Positions 1 through 11,500 of a DNA stretch of 64,000 nucleotides are shown here, one piece after another. A program made the position numbers and the translations under genes. Positions within the stretch are counted from its first letter, which is position 1; the number at the start of each line of letters is the position of its first letter. The notes under the pieces were generated by a model. The model was not told the DNA's origin, did not search any database, and worked only from the letters and a program-made list of their open reading frames with translations. Origin of the DNA: Erythrobasidium yunnanense (Eukaryota; Basidiomycota; Cystobasidiomycetes; Erythrobasidiales; Erythrobasidiaceae); the NCBI GenBank assembly GCA_001600175.1, contig BCJC01000006.1:883968-947967 (forward strand), in the 5' to 3' direction.

Positions 1-84
1 AATGTCGATATCACCGTTGGCCGTTTCATCCCGCATAGCGAGATAGCGATCATAATCACCTATCTGCGTAACAGTATCGGACAT
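1..84 (-). CDS. 5' end of an unknown gene, cut by the window edge
   Basis: An open frame of 28 codons runs on the minus strand from an ATG at 84 to the window edge. It begins MSDTVTQIGDYDRY and has no stop. The composition looks coding, but there is too little to name a family. The main alternative is a chance open frame. Confidence 0.35.
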   Translation of the reverse strand, partial: MSDTVTQIGDYDRYLAMRDETANGDIDI

Positions 85-1117
85 CTGTACCTCGACTGCA
101 GAACGACCAGGCCACGAAATGTGGTCGATGTTAACGAGCATGGCATATGCCTCCATCCCCATAGTCAAGCTGGATCGACTGTCAGATAAGCTAGATACGC
201 GGGCTGAAGACCTTCCTATCAAGCCAGAGAAGGGCAAAAGTACCCTGCAGAAGACGTCGCTGCAGGCCATCCGCTGTCATGGTGACCGGTGCATTAGCGA
301 GATGATGATAGCAGAATCTCTACCGAACACGGCAGAGTGTGAACTTCAAGTTGCTGTCCAGCGTATGGCGCTGCTGGCTCCTTTTGAGAACCTCAGGGAG
401 ATCGAAAGTACCATGAAGCTGGAGGATGATGCGAACGCGACTAAGAAAAGAAGGAGAGGCGGGCGATAGAGCTAAGACAGAAGGCGAGGAATGATCCGGT
501 GTTCGGATATACATTCGAGGCAGAGCAGTGCTGAGTATAATACTCCAGGCAGTCTTCTGCTACGAAAGGATCGTCGTCGCAGAACAGCACAATAGATGAG
601 GCAGGCAATTGACAGACAAGAGGTGAGCTCGTCCATATTCTGCTGCGAACAGGCTTGGCGGTGATGATGTGATTCGACAGTACGGCCAGAGCCAAGGCTT
701 CAACTCGAGACAGTATCATTGTAGACAGTGCATCAGTTAATGACTAGATATGATGAGGGAAAACACAGTCTTCTACATAGAGCTCAGGCGCGCGGTAGTT
801 GCGATCTTTTGTAATCTTTGCAGAGTTTGGCGCGCTTTCTTTTGTGCTTTCGTGCGTTGTTCGAGCATTCCACTTCCAGGAAGAAGCTGTAACCTTGCGA
901 AGATACAGATTCGACGATTTCTGACTTTTCTCTGTTGACGTCTGGCAGACCCCTATCCTGCGCTTCATCGTCAAGAAAAGCTAACAAATCAAGCCAGATC
1001 CAGCTTCAGTTCTGCTCGCTACACTCCTGTCGCAAGCTATCTACAAGCCAGAATCCAGCCAGAACAGCTTGGAGCACGACCCTGTCCGAGGCTGATCGCA
1101 TCGAAACTGTCGCTGCA
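85..1117. other. Spacer between divergent genes
   Basis: About 1 kb between the left-edge gene and the VWA gene. A 116-codon plus-strand frame (119-469) starts with ATG and ends in a basic KKRRRGGR tail, but it matches no family I know and shows no splice or homology support. I leave it as possible leader or non-coding sequence. The last 150 bases before 1118 are probably the 5' leader of the VWA gene. Confidence 0.4.
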
Positions 1118-3015
1118 ATGGATGGCCAATTCAGCAATGTTCAAGGCGCAAGCCTGGATCTGGTATGTGGCAGAGCCGGTAGATTCAGCTTGGAGGTGCT
1201 GCGAAGCTGATTCGGCCTCGTTCGTGCGCGCTCGACAGACGTTCATCATCGATTGCACCGGCAGCATGGGCAGCGTGGGTGCTGCCATCGCGCCATGTCA
1301 TTCACCAGAAGTATCTGACGCACATTGATTACACAGTACATCGCCTCTGCAACTGCCAACATCGAGCTCATATGCGAAGAGATCGTCAAGTCTGAACGCC
1401 TGCAATCTGCCGAGTCCTTAAGATTAGCCATAGTCGCGTACAGAGATCATCCACCGCAAGACGTTTCATACGTGACCAAGCTTCGGCCTTTCACGTCTGA
1501 TGTCAGCGAAGTGAAGGAATTCCTGAAATCACTGTATGCATCAGGCGGTGGAGATGGACCAGAAGCAGTGACTGCAGGCATGGCAGAAGCTCTCAACCTC
1601 GATTGGAGGCCGGAAGCATCGAAAGTCTGCCTACTCATCGCCGACGCGCCGTGTCATGGGATAGGAGAGTATGGAGACGGCTTTAGCCAAGGTTCGCCGG
1701 ACGGTGAGGAACACTTACTTCACTTCCTCGACGATCTTGCTCTGATCCTGACTTGCCTTCAATCAGGTAACGACCCATTGCAAATAGTCAGGCAGATGGC
1801 ATCACGAGGAATCGCTTTCGTAGGTCACAATGCAGGTGGGACCAATACAAGGCTGACCCTTCTTGCTCTCCATAGTTCATGGTTGCCTGCGAACCTGCTC
1901 TGTCACAATACTCCGTAAGTCGCACTTACCTAGACAAACGCTAATGACCGCTCACACTGCTTCTGCAGTACGCAACCGACTTCTTCCGCGCACTAGCGCA
2001 ACTATCAGCAGGCTCCATGCTACCCTTGACCGCAGCAGACCTGCTCGCCAAAGTCATTGTGGGATCGGCGCTGGAACATATGGATCTGGACAGGTTGATA
2101 CAGCAGATCGGACCGGAAGTCGCTGCTCGTATACATACAGGGCAAGAAAGTGTGGATGATGTTGCTGTCGCACTGCATAAAGCCCTTCAATTCCAGTCAG
2201 TATCAGACTTACGATATCGCCGAGCGACTCTGCTAATTGTGACGTCTTCTGTAGGAACACGAGTACAAAGCAGCTCATCATTGACGATATCTACGTAAGC
2301 TAGTCCAGACCACAACACTCGGCTCCCTTACTGAAGCCCCTTCTCTTGCAGCGCGATTCGGAAGAAGCAAGACATAATGTGCAAGTTTGGATGAAGTACG
2401 TCAAATTAGCTCTGCTTATTTGGCTTTATGATGCTGATAGACTGCGTACACAGCGCGCCCGACCTGGCATCGGCAAAACCGCTTCTGAAGAAAGTGACAG
2501 GATCCCGCTTCACCGACAAGTATCTCGAATCTCGATACGGTTCCCGTTCAGTCTACCGCGGAGCACCTGCTGTTCCCGCAAGACCAGCGCGATCCTCTTC
2601 TCCACCACTCTCCGCATCGCCTCCTCCAACTACAAGCGGGTCTCCAGGCTCTCCCTCTCGCAAGGTCGCTGCAAACTTTGCATCTTTCGCCGCTCCTACC
2701 ATGTCTCTGGAGTCCACACCCGTCGTACAAGCTAAAGCTACAAAGTCTATCTTCGGAAGTGTCGCTCCTGCTGCACCTCGTGCTGGGTCAGGCGCAGGAT
2801 TAGGATCGGCTTTCGGTAGTATGCGAGGAGGCAGTAGTGGTATGGACGATGATATGGACGACGATGAGCAGACTGGACCTGGTGCTGCGAACACTATGGA
2901 TGACGATGACGATGACGATACAGGAGAAGGCGTCAAGTTCCGCAAAGGCGCTATCTCGCTCGAGCAAGCGAAGCGTATCGCAATGCAGTCTGCCTGGCGA
3001 GGCATGAGAGCGTAG
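1118..3015 (+). CDS. von Willebrand factor A (VWA) domain protein
   Basis: Nine exons (1118-1162, 1239-1274, 1337-1703, 1767-1819, 1876-1914, 1969-2195, 2255-2294, 2352-2395, 2454-3015) give 470 residues with a continuous frame. The N-terminal third is a VWA fold. It has TFIIDCTGSMG, a MIDAS-type D-x-T-x-S metal site, then the RLAIVAYRDHPPQD strand/helix, GPEAVTAGMAEAL and VCLLIADAPCHG. The middle is helical (FFRALAQLSAGSMLPL). The C-terminal part is Ser/Pro-rich, then acidic (DDDMDDDE, DDDDDDDTGE), and ends in an IQ-like basic helix. Fungal proteins of this layout are poorly characterised; some relatives are fused to alpha-kinases, but no kinase domain is present here. The metal-dependent binding role is inferred from the MIDAS. 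The 36-nt second exon is needed to keep the VWA motif intact. Confidence 0.85.
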
Positions 3016-3432
3016 CAAGATCGTCAAATTCGTCTTCTGTTGCAAACCTTGAATGCAAAGATACATTCGTGCTCTTGCCTACGAACAGGAGATTCATTGT
3101 TGTAGCAATAGCTTCCTAGAGTAATATCGTTATATGTCAGCAAAGACCCTTCAGAACTAGGTACAAGCAAGTGCTGGTAGACTTGTTTGGAATACCCCGC
3201 ATGACACCTGGCTGAATTGCTTCTTTGTTACATCAGCAAGTACTGCGAATACCTCTCAAGCCGCTATCCATTGATTTCTCCTTGTCCTTTTCGGTCCGCA
3301 GTTCCCGTGAATCTGTTCATATATCACCTACAATCCGCCTGCCCGATTCCCTGCCTTCTTACTCCATTTCAATTTCAAACATACTAAGAACAGCTCAAGT
3401 GTCCACGAAAGTTACCCCAGTCCTTTTTCAGT
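3016..3432. other. Convergent 3' spacer
   Basis: About 420 bases between the stop codons of the converging VWA and Zn2Cys6 genes. It is pyrimidine-rich with no convincing frame and probably holds the two 3' UTRs and polyadenylation signals. Confidence 0.4.
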
Positions 3433-6400
3433 CTACATGAGGAGGAGATTCCAGCCTCTTTCGTATGCGATGTCCTTCCAGCTCTGAAGAGGCTCATTTG
3501 CTTCCAGAGCTTCAGCATTTCTCTGCCAAGTCTCGTCAAGGATGCTTCTCAAGCTCCACACATTGCCGCATGGACCTGTCAATGCGAGTATGTCAGCATC
3601 TTATAGGTCATCCAGGGAGGGAGACATACTGTGCCAAGTGCTGTCTAAGCGCCTGTGCAAGACGCTTCGCTCCTGATGGTTCTCGGCAGCAGCACCAGCT
3701 AGGAAGAATGCCCACATGCCCGATGTGTTGTAATCGGAATCTGAGTAGCGATACTGTCAGTACTGGCACATCAAAAGGAATTGAAGCGTACTCTGCTCGA
3801 TATTGTATAGCAGATTGACCATCTCCTGCACTCTGAGCTGTATAGGCTTTTCGTTGGCTGACATGCCTTGCAGCTCGGTAAGGAGATGTATCGAAGTCGC
3901 CAAACGGAAAAGATCGAAGAAGCGGACAGAGACTGCTCGATGCAGCTGTACTTCGCTGGCCACGACCGGAGGCAGAGCAAGACGACCTGGTCTAGCGAAT
4001 TGTATCCGACATTCCTGCAGATGTACCTCAGTCAGATTCTCGCCATGCGAGAGACTCAAAACATACCAGATCTCTGATCTTCCGCGTATGCTTGGCAACT
4101 AAAGCTCTTCTCGTCTTTTCGCCTTGCTCATCTAGCTCTTTTGAGCCTATCTGCAGCAAAGCAGCCTGCTCCTCCTTCAGCAGTGTTATCTCATTGAGCA
4201 AGGAGACGAAGAATGTAGGCACGCCCATCATTCCCAGCATTGTGTAGTTGCCATTGATCCCTGAAAGACCGGCATCCTTCTCTTCGATCGCGTCCCACTT
4301 CTCTATGATGTCGATGAGAGCAGACAGTGTGTACGGCCCTGGCGCCATATCTCGTAGATCTCCAGCCTTGCGAGCCAAGTTGGCCATTACCTACCAATCG
4401 GGGGATCAGTCACAATTTATCATCAAGCGCAACAACGGGCTTACCTCATACCATACATGCAGCCTTACTAAGAACTTGAAGTCGGGCGCAGCGTGTATAT
4501 ACTGCTTGCCTAGCAACGCCATCCTTTCATTGATGATACCCTGCGCACGCCGCGAGAAGTGCTGACTCTGGCTAGTTCCACTGTCGAAGGAATAGTAGAG
4601 CGAGAGGAAGAGCAATGTGAAGAGCGAGATGTCGTCTTGTTGCTGGAAAGAGCGAACGTAAAGATCGACAGCAGCCTCGAAGTACAGCAAAGATTCGGCT
4701 CGAGCTTCGACTGAGAGCGGCTGCTGATTGATTGCGGCTACAGCAAGTACTGCATGTAGTAAGGGCAGAGATTCCGATGCATATCGGGCAACGAAAGTGC
4801 CTGAAAAAATCCGTCAGCAGTGACCAGCATGATTGTAATCTCGTAGCTTACGAAAGGGATTCTTTGGATGGTCGATTACGTTGAAAAGCGGACAGGTGTT
4901 CACGAAATCTGCAAGAAAGGAGTTAGAGTGTGCTCAGAGAGCCCTTCGACAAGTCACAACTTACAATGGCGAAGTAGATCAGCGTGCCTCTGATTCTCCA
5001 TATTCTTGAGCTGGTCCTGCATGTTCGGCGGTATAGCCCAATCCCTAGGACTTCCAGCATCATGAATCGGCGGCGGTCCAAGATCAAGTTGTTCAAGCGT
5101 AGGTACCGCTTCTGCAGATGCAGGCGTTGTGCTACCTGGAGCTGGTGTTTTCCTGACTTTGGCTTTCGCACTAGCTCGACTTTGTAGTCTTCGATGGAGC
5201 TCTATCTGAGAACTAGCTTGTAGAATGGGATCTACAGCTGGCTGAGGTGCGAAGTCCATGATCAAGGTAGGTCGCCTCTCCGAAGTGGGTGATTTGCTGT
5301 TTACAGCAATTGCTGCGCCTGACCCAGCAGCTGGTATCGGTTGCTGAATTGTCGAGTTCGATGTGCGCTGCTGAGGAGCAGTAATTGCATTGGAAGGCAC
5401 AGCCAGTCCAAGAGAAGATGAAGGAATGCCCATCGAGACAGGTCCAGCGATTACCGGAGCCTGAGACATGGTAACATCGGATCTTGGCACGTCAGGAGAG
5501 GTCGCGAAGGGTTGCAAAAGAGGCGCAGCAAGAGTAGGCGATGTGACGGAAGGTATGATGGAAGAGCCGGCTGTCACGAAAGCTATAGATCCGGAATCTT
5601 AGTTGCAGGCCTGAAAATACTATGATCAAGAGCATCTTACCTCCTGGAGAACCAGCAAGACCTCTCAGCATCTTCTCAACAAAGTCTTGATCGTCCCAGT
5701 AGTTGCTCGGGTACGGTGCACCTAGTGCATCAGCTCCACGAGCTTGTGGAGCAGGTCGCTTGCCAGTCTGGCCAGTCTGGCCAGGCATGGCTGCCGGACT
5801 TCTGCTGGCGTTTTCTTTCCCATTGCCGTTACCGTTGCCGTTCAGCAAAGGCAAGTTGAAGAGCGAGTCGAAATCGATCGGAGTATGAGCAGGAGCGAAA
5901 GTAGGCGGAGAGAGAGCTTGCGATTGTGAGAAGCCAGGAAATTGAAGTGGAGGGAAAGCACTTATAGCTCCGACATGATTGCCTGAGAAGGTGAAAGATG
6001 GTGTTGCTTGACTGCTCGGGTTGTACAAGCTGGGACCCATGTTCGGAGGCGGAAGAAGGAGTTGCGAATCTGCAGAAAAAGCTGGAGAAGGCTCACTCTC
6101 CTGCGCTGACGGTACTTCTACATCCATACTGTTCTCCGGACGCATAATGCTGTATGCAAGATACTGGTGATGTGCAGCAGGAGGCGATCTGCCACGCATG
6201 GGTATGTCCATCTCTACATCTCGAGCGTCGTGCTTGGAAGTAGAAGATGATGAGGAAGTAGCTGTTCCTAGAGGATGGCCGAAGGTAGAGCTGGAATCGG
6301 TGCGCTCGTGTCCAGGCCTATAAGATAGCCTAGAATCGAGAGACGAGCTTCGTGACGGCGACGGAGCCCGGTATGCAGTTGACTCTGGCAATCGTATCTC

Positions 6401-6870
6401 TGATGAAGTCGGCATATTGATCGTGACTGATTTGCGAGGACGCGATTTGCGCTGGCCTAGAGGTGTACCAGATGAGGATGTGCTGAGATCATCGGGTCGC
6501 AAGACGCCATAGCCTTCGCAAGTCACTTTTGCTGCATTGCATCTATTGCACGATGGCTTCATCTCATCGCACTTGACTTTGCGGCGTCTTTGATACGCGA
6601 GGCAGCGGGAAGATGCGAAATTGAGGGTGCATGCGCGGGTATATACGGTCATTGCGAGTTTGACGGGATGACAAATTGAGGAGAAAGAACTTCGTCAGAC
6701 ATGCAGAGAAGGATAGGATTGCAGGGATTGACGTACCGACATGTCCAGCAGCCCGATCGAGACCGTCTCTGTCGCTGCTGAGGTTTGCCAGGGAGGGCGT
6801 AGGCACCATCGTTGTCTTTCGTAGCTCTCACTGCATTACTTGCAGTCTGTACGTATTCTGTATCGCTCAT
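3433..6870 (-). CDS. Zn2Cys6 transcription factor with fungal-specific C-terminal domain
   Basis: A nuclear DNA-binding regulator. Exon 1 (6737-6870) starts MSDTEYVQ and ends in SGCWTCR. Splicing to 6587 completes a canonical binuclear zinc cluster, C-x2-C-x6-C-x6-C-x2-C-x6-C (CWTC, KCDE, SCNRC, VTCEGYG). A long Ser/Pro-rich linker follows. Several exons between about 5640 and 3433 then encode a helical region (LPLLHAVLAVAAINQQPL, LFTLLFLSLYYSFDSGTS, ALIDIIEKWDA, LLYNIEQ) typical of the Fungal_trans_2 (Ugap/ArcA-like) superfamily. The end reads ERGWNLLLM and stops at 3433-3435. The target genes cannot be inferred. It is divergent from the UBE2W gene with about 490 bases between starts. The internal exon borders between 5600 and 4800 were assigned by frame only. 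Confidence 0.85.
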
Positions 6871-7364
6871 TCGCTCTTTTAAGGGAGCTCTGATATTCCT
6901 TCGTACGAGTGTCTACGGCTAGAGATGACTCTTATCCGCACCTAAACAGGAGTGCGAAAGCGATGATCTGTAAGGCGTAGGTGTGCGAACGACTTTTGCA
7001 GGATTTTACGGATGATCGACTAAGGTAGGCGGAGTACGAAGACAAGCGGAGGGCTGAGAGGAAACCCGGTTTATTACGATGCTCGAGATGCGAAATAAGC
7101 TCCTGCAGTCTGTGCGCGGGGGTGGCTTTCTTTGCTCGACGAGGTCTGTTTTCGGTCCAGCGGCCGGCTGCTTCCTAGATCTTCTGGATTTCGAGTGTGA
7201 TGTCGAGCAGTTGGACAGGAGTCTTTACTGTTGAGTAGAACGTAGCTCGTATGGGCATGCAAAAGGATCTCCAGACTTGTTTTCTTCGAGATTCTTGATA
7301 GCGAACTGATAAGGCTGCCGGCTCTGGTTCCACTTGACACGTCGATTTGACCGGACTTGATGTG
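6871..7364. promoter_or_regulatory. Divergent promoter region between the Zn2Cys6 factor and UBE2W
   Basis: 494 bases separate the two start codons. I see no clear TATA box or repeated operator. A minus-strand open frame across 7074-7436 overlaps the UBE2W start and first intron and is treated as spurious. Confidence 0.4.
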
Positions 7365-8332
7365 ATGGGTAAGCGCCAGAGTACTGCAGCTGATACCCAG
7401 AACGCTGAAGGATGCGCCTAAACCCTCCCTAAACACCTATCCACGTCCCATATCTGTACAAATTGGCATGAATGTGACCCCAATGATGCTCGACCTCAGC
7501 ACGTCCTCTGGGTGCACGAAGGCTGGCAAAAGAGCTGAGCAACCTCAAAGAACATGGAGCACCTGCTGGGTGTACCCTCGTCAAAGCTGATGACCTCGAG
7601 ACGTGGTATGGCAAGACCTCGTCATGGCCTGATGTTGACATAATGGCTGACGAGGAGTCTTTTCTACGTCTCAATAGGTTCGTGAGCATAGAGCTGCTGG
7701 GCGAATCAGTCTTCAAGGGCGGTAAGGTTGACCTCACGTGAAACATACGTGTTTGTTCTGATTGAACACTGGCTTTCTCGAACAGAGAAGTTCCTACTAC
7801 GCTTCAGATTCAATAGTAACTATCCTATGGAGGCGCCCGAAACGGTATTTGTGGTTGACGAGGGTTGGAAGAGCCCGGAGCGTGAGCATGGGCTGCTCAA
7901 GCTATATGTACGGGGTACGCTGATGCCTCTCATATGACAGATCCTCATGTTTACTCGTAGGTCATTCACTGTCCGATGTGTCGTTTCTTGGCTGATCGAC
8001 TCACGTCTCATCCCAACATTCAGCAATGGCCATATCTGCATGAGGTCTGTGAACTCCTCTCCAACTACTCAGACGAAAGCTAAAGCCAACGATATTCTAG
8101 CTTACTGGGGACAGGCTGGTCACCTGTACTTAACGTAGAAGCCCTCTGTCTCAGTATACAAAGCATGCTGGCAAGCTGTACCAAGAAAGATCGTCCTCCC
8201 GGGAACGATAGATATGTACGCAATGCCCCTATCAGTCCCAAGCATACGCAGTGGGTGTACGATGATGATCGGTGAGTTGGCAAACGTACATGTTCGAGGA
8301 GTATGCTCACAGGTTATGCGAACAGTGTGTGA
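7365..8332 (+). CDS. Ubiquitin-conjugating enzyme E2, UBE2W type
   Basis: Seven exons (7365-7368, 7500-7721, 7786-7881, 7941-7956, 8024-8044, 8101-8271, 8326-8332) give 178 residues. The protein reads MARPLGARRLAKELSNL at the start, then GEKFLLRFRFNSNYPMEAPE, then HPHVYSNGHICMSLLGTGW. The HPH..NGHIC block holds the catalytic Cys, and WSPVLNVEALCLSIQSML and the RPPGND..YVRN block follow. It ends WVYDDDRV. This matches UBE2W, an E2 that in animals mono-ubiquitinates protein N-termini. Compared with human UBE2W there is an insertion of about 25 residues after the first helix (around DDLETWYGKTSSWPDVD). Exons of 4, 16, 21 and 7 nt are required to rebuild the family sequence, so gene finders will probably miss this gene. 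The assignment is strong; the partner E3 is unknown. Confidence 0.88.
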
Positions 8333-8578
8333 GCGTGTCACAGACAGAAGTCTTTTCTGTGTTGTACTTTTTAGATACTGAACGTGGATATTGAAGTACA
8401 TGCGCAGCAAGCAGTTTCAGCGAGATGCAATAGCTCGCTTTCTTTCGTAGTAAGAGAAGGACAGCAGTAGCATTTACTAGATATGAAAGCAACAACAACT
8501 ACACAGAATACACCCCTCACGAATATTACATATCTAAATTTTGTGACATTCGATACCCAAGTGCAGGGGGAAACGTGT

Positions 8579-11500
8579 TCATCCAGCTCGTCTAGACCCG
8601 AAAGGATTCCAGGTAGAAGCAGAGAGGTAGCCAAAGACACCACCTCCATTTGCATGCTGTGTATTATTTGGGGCATTAGGTTGAGCAGCTGGAGCAGGTT
8701 GACCTTGCGCTGGTTGAGGTTGAGTATAAGTCGAGTACATAGGGACGGCTTGCCTTGGCGGGAGCACTTGAGAGTATGGCATTTGCTGGGTGACTGGATT
8801 GCTAGAAAGGCTTTGTTGTGCAGGGTTGGTGAAGACGGCGCCTGGAAAAGGAAGTTGTAATCATCAGCGACCAGCATAAGCGCAATAATTTGAAGCGGAA
8901 CGCAGCATACTTTGATTGTGACTCTGATACGGGCGTCTGATGAGTGCGCTCCTTCCCTGATGGACATGTCGGAAAGCGCACTTCGCACCTTTGATATTTG
9001 ATACATCAGAATAAGCTTGTATATCGTGATGACAAGGAAAGGAACCACCTACCTAGTGGACAATTATCCTGATTCGGACAGATCTCGTTACGCCGAGCAG
9101 CCGGCGATGGATGTGATAAAGGACAGTCTACCCACGATCTTAGCGTCTGCACCGCTCTACAAGCGTTGCTACCTACCAGGTTCGCGACACAGGGCTTCGT
9201 CAGGACACTTCCGGGAAGTCGTAGGGAGATTGCTATTGCGCGGCGCGGAGGAGGATGGATGGGCGAACTTGCATAGCATGTTGATGCAGCCGGTCTGCAG
9301 ACGACTTCATGTCAGTCATTTTCGCCTTCCGGGGATTGAAGAATATGCGACCTACAGAGAACTTGCACTTCGAGACCGGCTCTTCTAGCGGCCTGTCCGG
9401 TAAGAATGACCGCGGTGTAGCCATGATGATCTCTACTGAATCTTCCGACCTGATCGTTCCCGTAGCACTAGCAGGTGACTCGAAAGTAAGGTCCCGAGCC
9501 ACTCTAGCATTCGTCGGCGTTTGAGTCGGAGTCTTGCTCTGAGTAGGCGGGACAGCGCTTGACAGCGATGGGAACGCAAAGCTATCGCGAGCTGGAGACA
9601 TCAGATCGCTCGCTGATACACGGCTGGGAATGGGCGTGTGACCACGTCCGATTATAGCTCCGAGCGGCTTGTAGTGCGTTGAAACAGCCGCTTGGCCCAC
9701 CCTAAGCCCGGAAGGCGGCTCTGCCATCAAAAGTATCAGATTGGACCTCTCAGTTGATGCTGAAGCACATACCTCACCTTCGTTCGACGTTGATGGGGCA
9801 GGACTTGCGGCTTTGGCCGGAGACGCTTGCTCGGCAAGTAGCAGTCTGGACGAAACCTCGGTTGCTGTAGTAGCTTTGTGAATCTCCACTGGCTGCATCT
9901 CTGTATTCACAGGCTGTTTACTTGGTGCTGCTTGAGGGTCCATCTGGAAAGCAACTGGTGAGGACGTCTCGCTTGCCTTTGTGGGCATTTGTGCCGTCTC
10001 ATCTATCATCTCGGTATCTTCACGCAGCTCATCAAGCTCAGGACTCTGCGACGACATGATCCGCATCGGCTCATCGTCCTGAGCCGTCTTGTGTGCATTA
10101 GAGCTACTGGATGATGCAGCGGCAGGACGGTTCTCCGCTAGTAATTCATCGATGCTCTTCTCCAGACGCACGGAGGCACTCTCACTTAAAGATTGATGCT
10201 CTTCAGTCATGGTGGAAGGCGTTGCCGCCGCTGTGTCATCTTCGATCATGCTAGAACTGGTGACAGTGTTCGCAGCGCTGACTAATACAGGTACGTCTGC
10301 TGACACGCTATGAATGGAGTGCTGAGTCGAATTGATGGGTGCTGAAGGTGCCTGGGCCTTCGATTCGCTTGAAGCAGGTTGCTCGACGGCAGGAGCTGGA
10401 ACAGCGCTCTTCTTAGACGTAGGCGGCTCGTCAACTTGTAGGGGTACCTCAAGACCGAGCAGTAGCTTATCTTCCAGAAGTGAAGCGGCCCCTGCTGCTC
10501 CGTCGGCATCTGGAAAGGTAGCGTACCAAGCCGTGTTGTCTTGCATTAGCTGAAGAGTACATTCAGGATTTAGTTATATTTCGAGCAGCTTGACTGATGC
10601 TGAAACGCACTGTAAGCGGCTTGTGCATGCCGAAATGCTCGCGTAGGATCCATTCATCCACTTTGATACCCTTGGCTGTGAATGCTGCCAGGTCGAGCTT
10701 GTAGATCGTGATGTACGGATAAGCCTGTTCAGCGAGCTTCTGCTGCGCTTCTGCCCTACTGAGGATGGTGGAAGTCGTAGATGTCGTAATAGCAGCTTGC
10801 GGTTGATTGGAAAGTTGCGGAGCTTGCGCTGTGGTCGCAGCCGGCTCAGGACCGGGCGACTCGACCACACGAGAGATTGATGAAGGCTTCGACGGCGTCG
10901 TGTTTGCTGATTGTTTGCCGTTGGCGGTGAAGGTTTGTAAAGGCACATCGGCATCTTCGTCTTCGCTGTCATCGCTGATGTCGATGACTGCTATAGGTGT
11001 CTTAGCAGGTGTCGCTTTGGCAGTAGGAGCTATGTCTGGAGCAAGTGCTGCCTTTGATGGTGTAGGAGCAGCACTTGTACCCGCTCCTTCGTTATTCTGC
11101 AGCCCAATCGGTGGTACAAGCTCAGGCGAAGACGAAGCTTCCTTTACCGAGACCTGTGCGTCCGACTTGTTCATGTCGATCGACTCTACAGGCTTCACCC
11201 GCTTCACAAGCTTCTTCTTCTTGACCATCTTCGGCGGCGGGATGTCTACTTTCTTATACGGGATCTCAACGACCGGAACGAGCATCTTGTGCTTGGGTCT
11301 GGATTTTGCCTTGGTCGATTTGGATGTAGAAGGAGGTGAGGGAAGTTTGGACGTAGATGCGATAGGCGGCTCGTCTGGAACAGTTGCAGAAGGAGCTTGA
11401 GCTGGTGGCTGCTGGAGGACTGGAGCATGGTCTTGTGCAGACTCGGAAGCAGGTGCTGTCTCCTGACTGTGGACAGTCTCAACCTGCTGTACAGCTACCG

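Noticed and set aside
119-469. 116-codon plus-strand ATG frame at the left edge
   Set aside because: Isolated, no recognisable domain, not supported by neighbouring exons. Kept only as a possibility in the spacer entry.
10807-11400. 197-codon plus-strand open frame, and similar plus-strand frames at 12301-12822 and 13720-14381
   Set aside because: They are antisense to the large Ser/Ala-rich gene. GC-rich low-complexity codons leave the opposite strand open; their Ser/Gly/Val-rich products have no family features.
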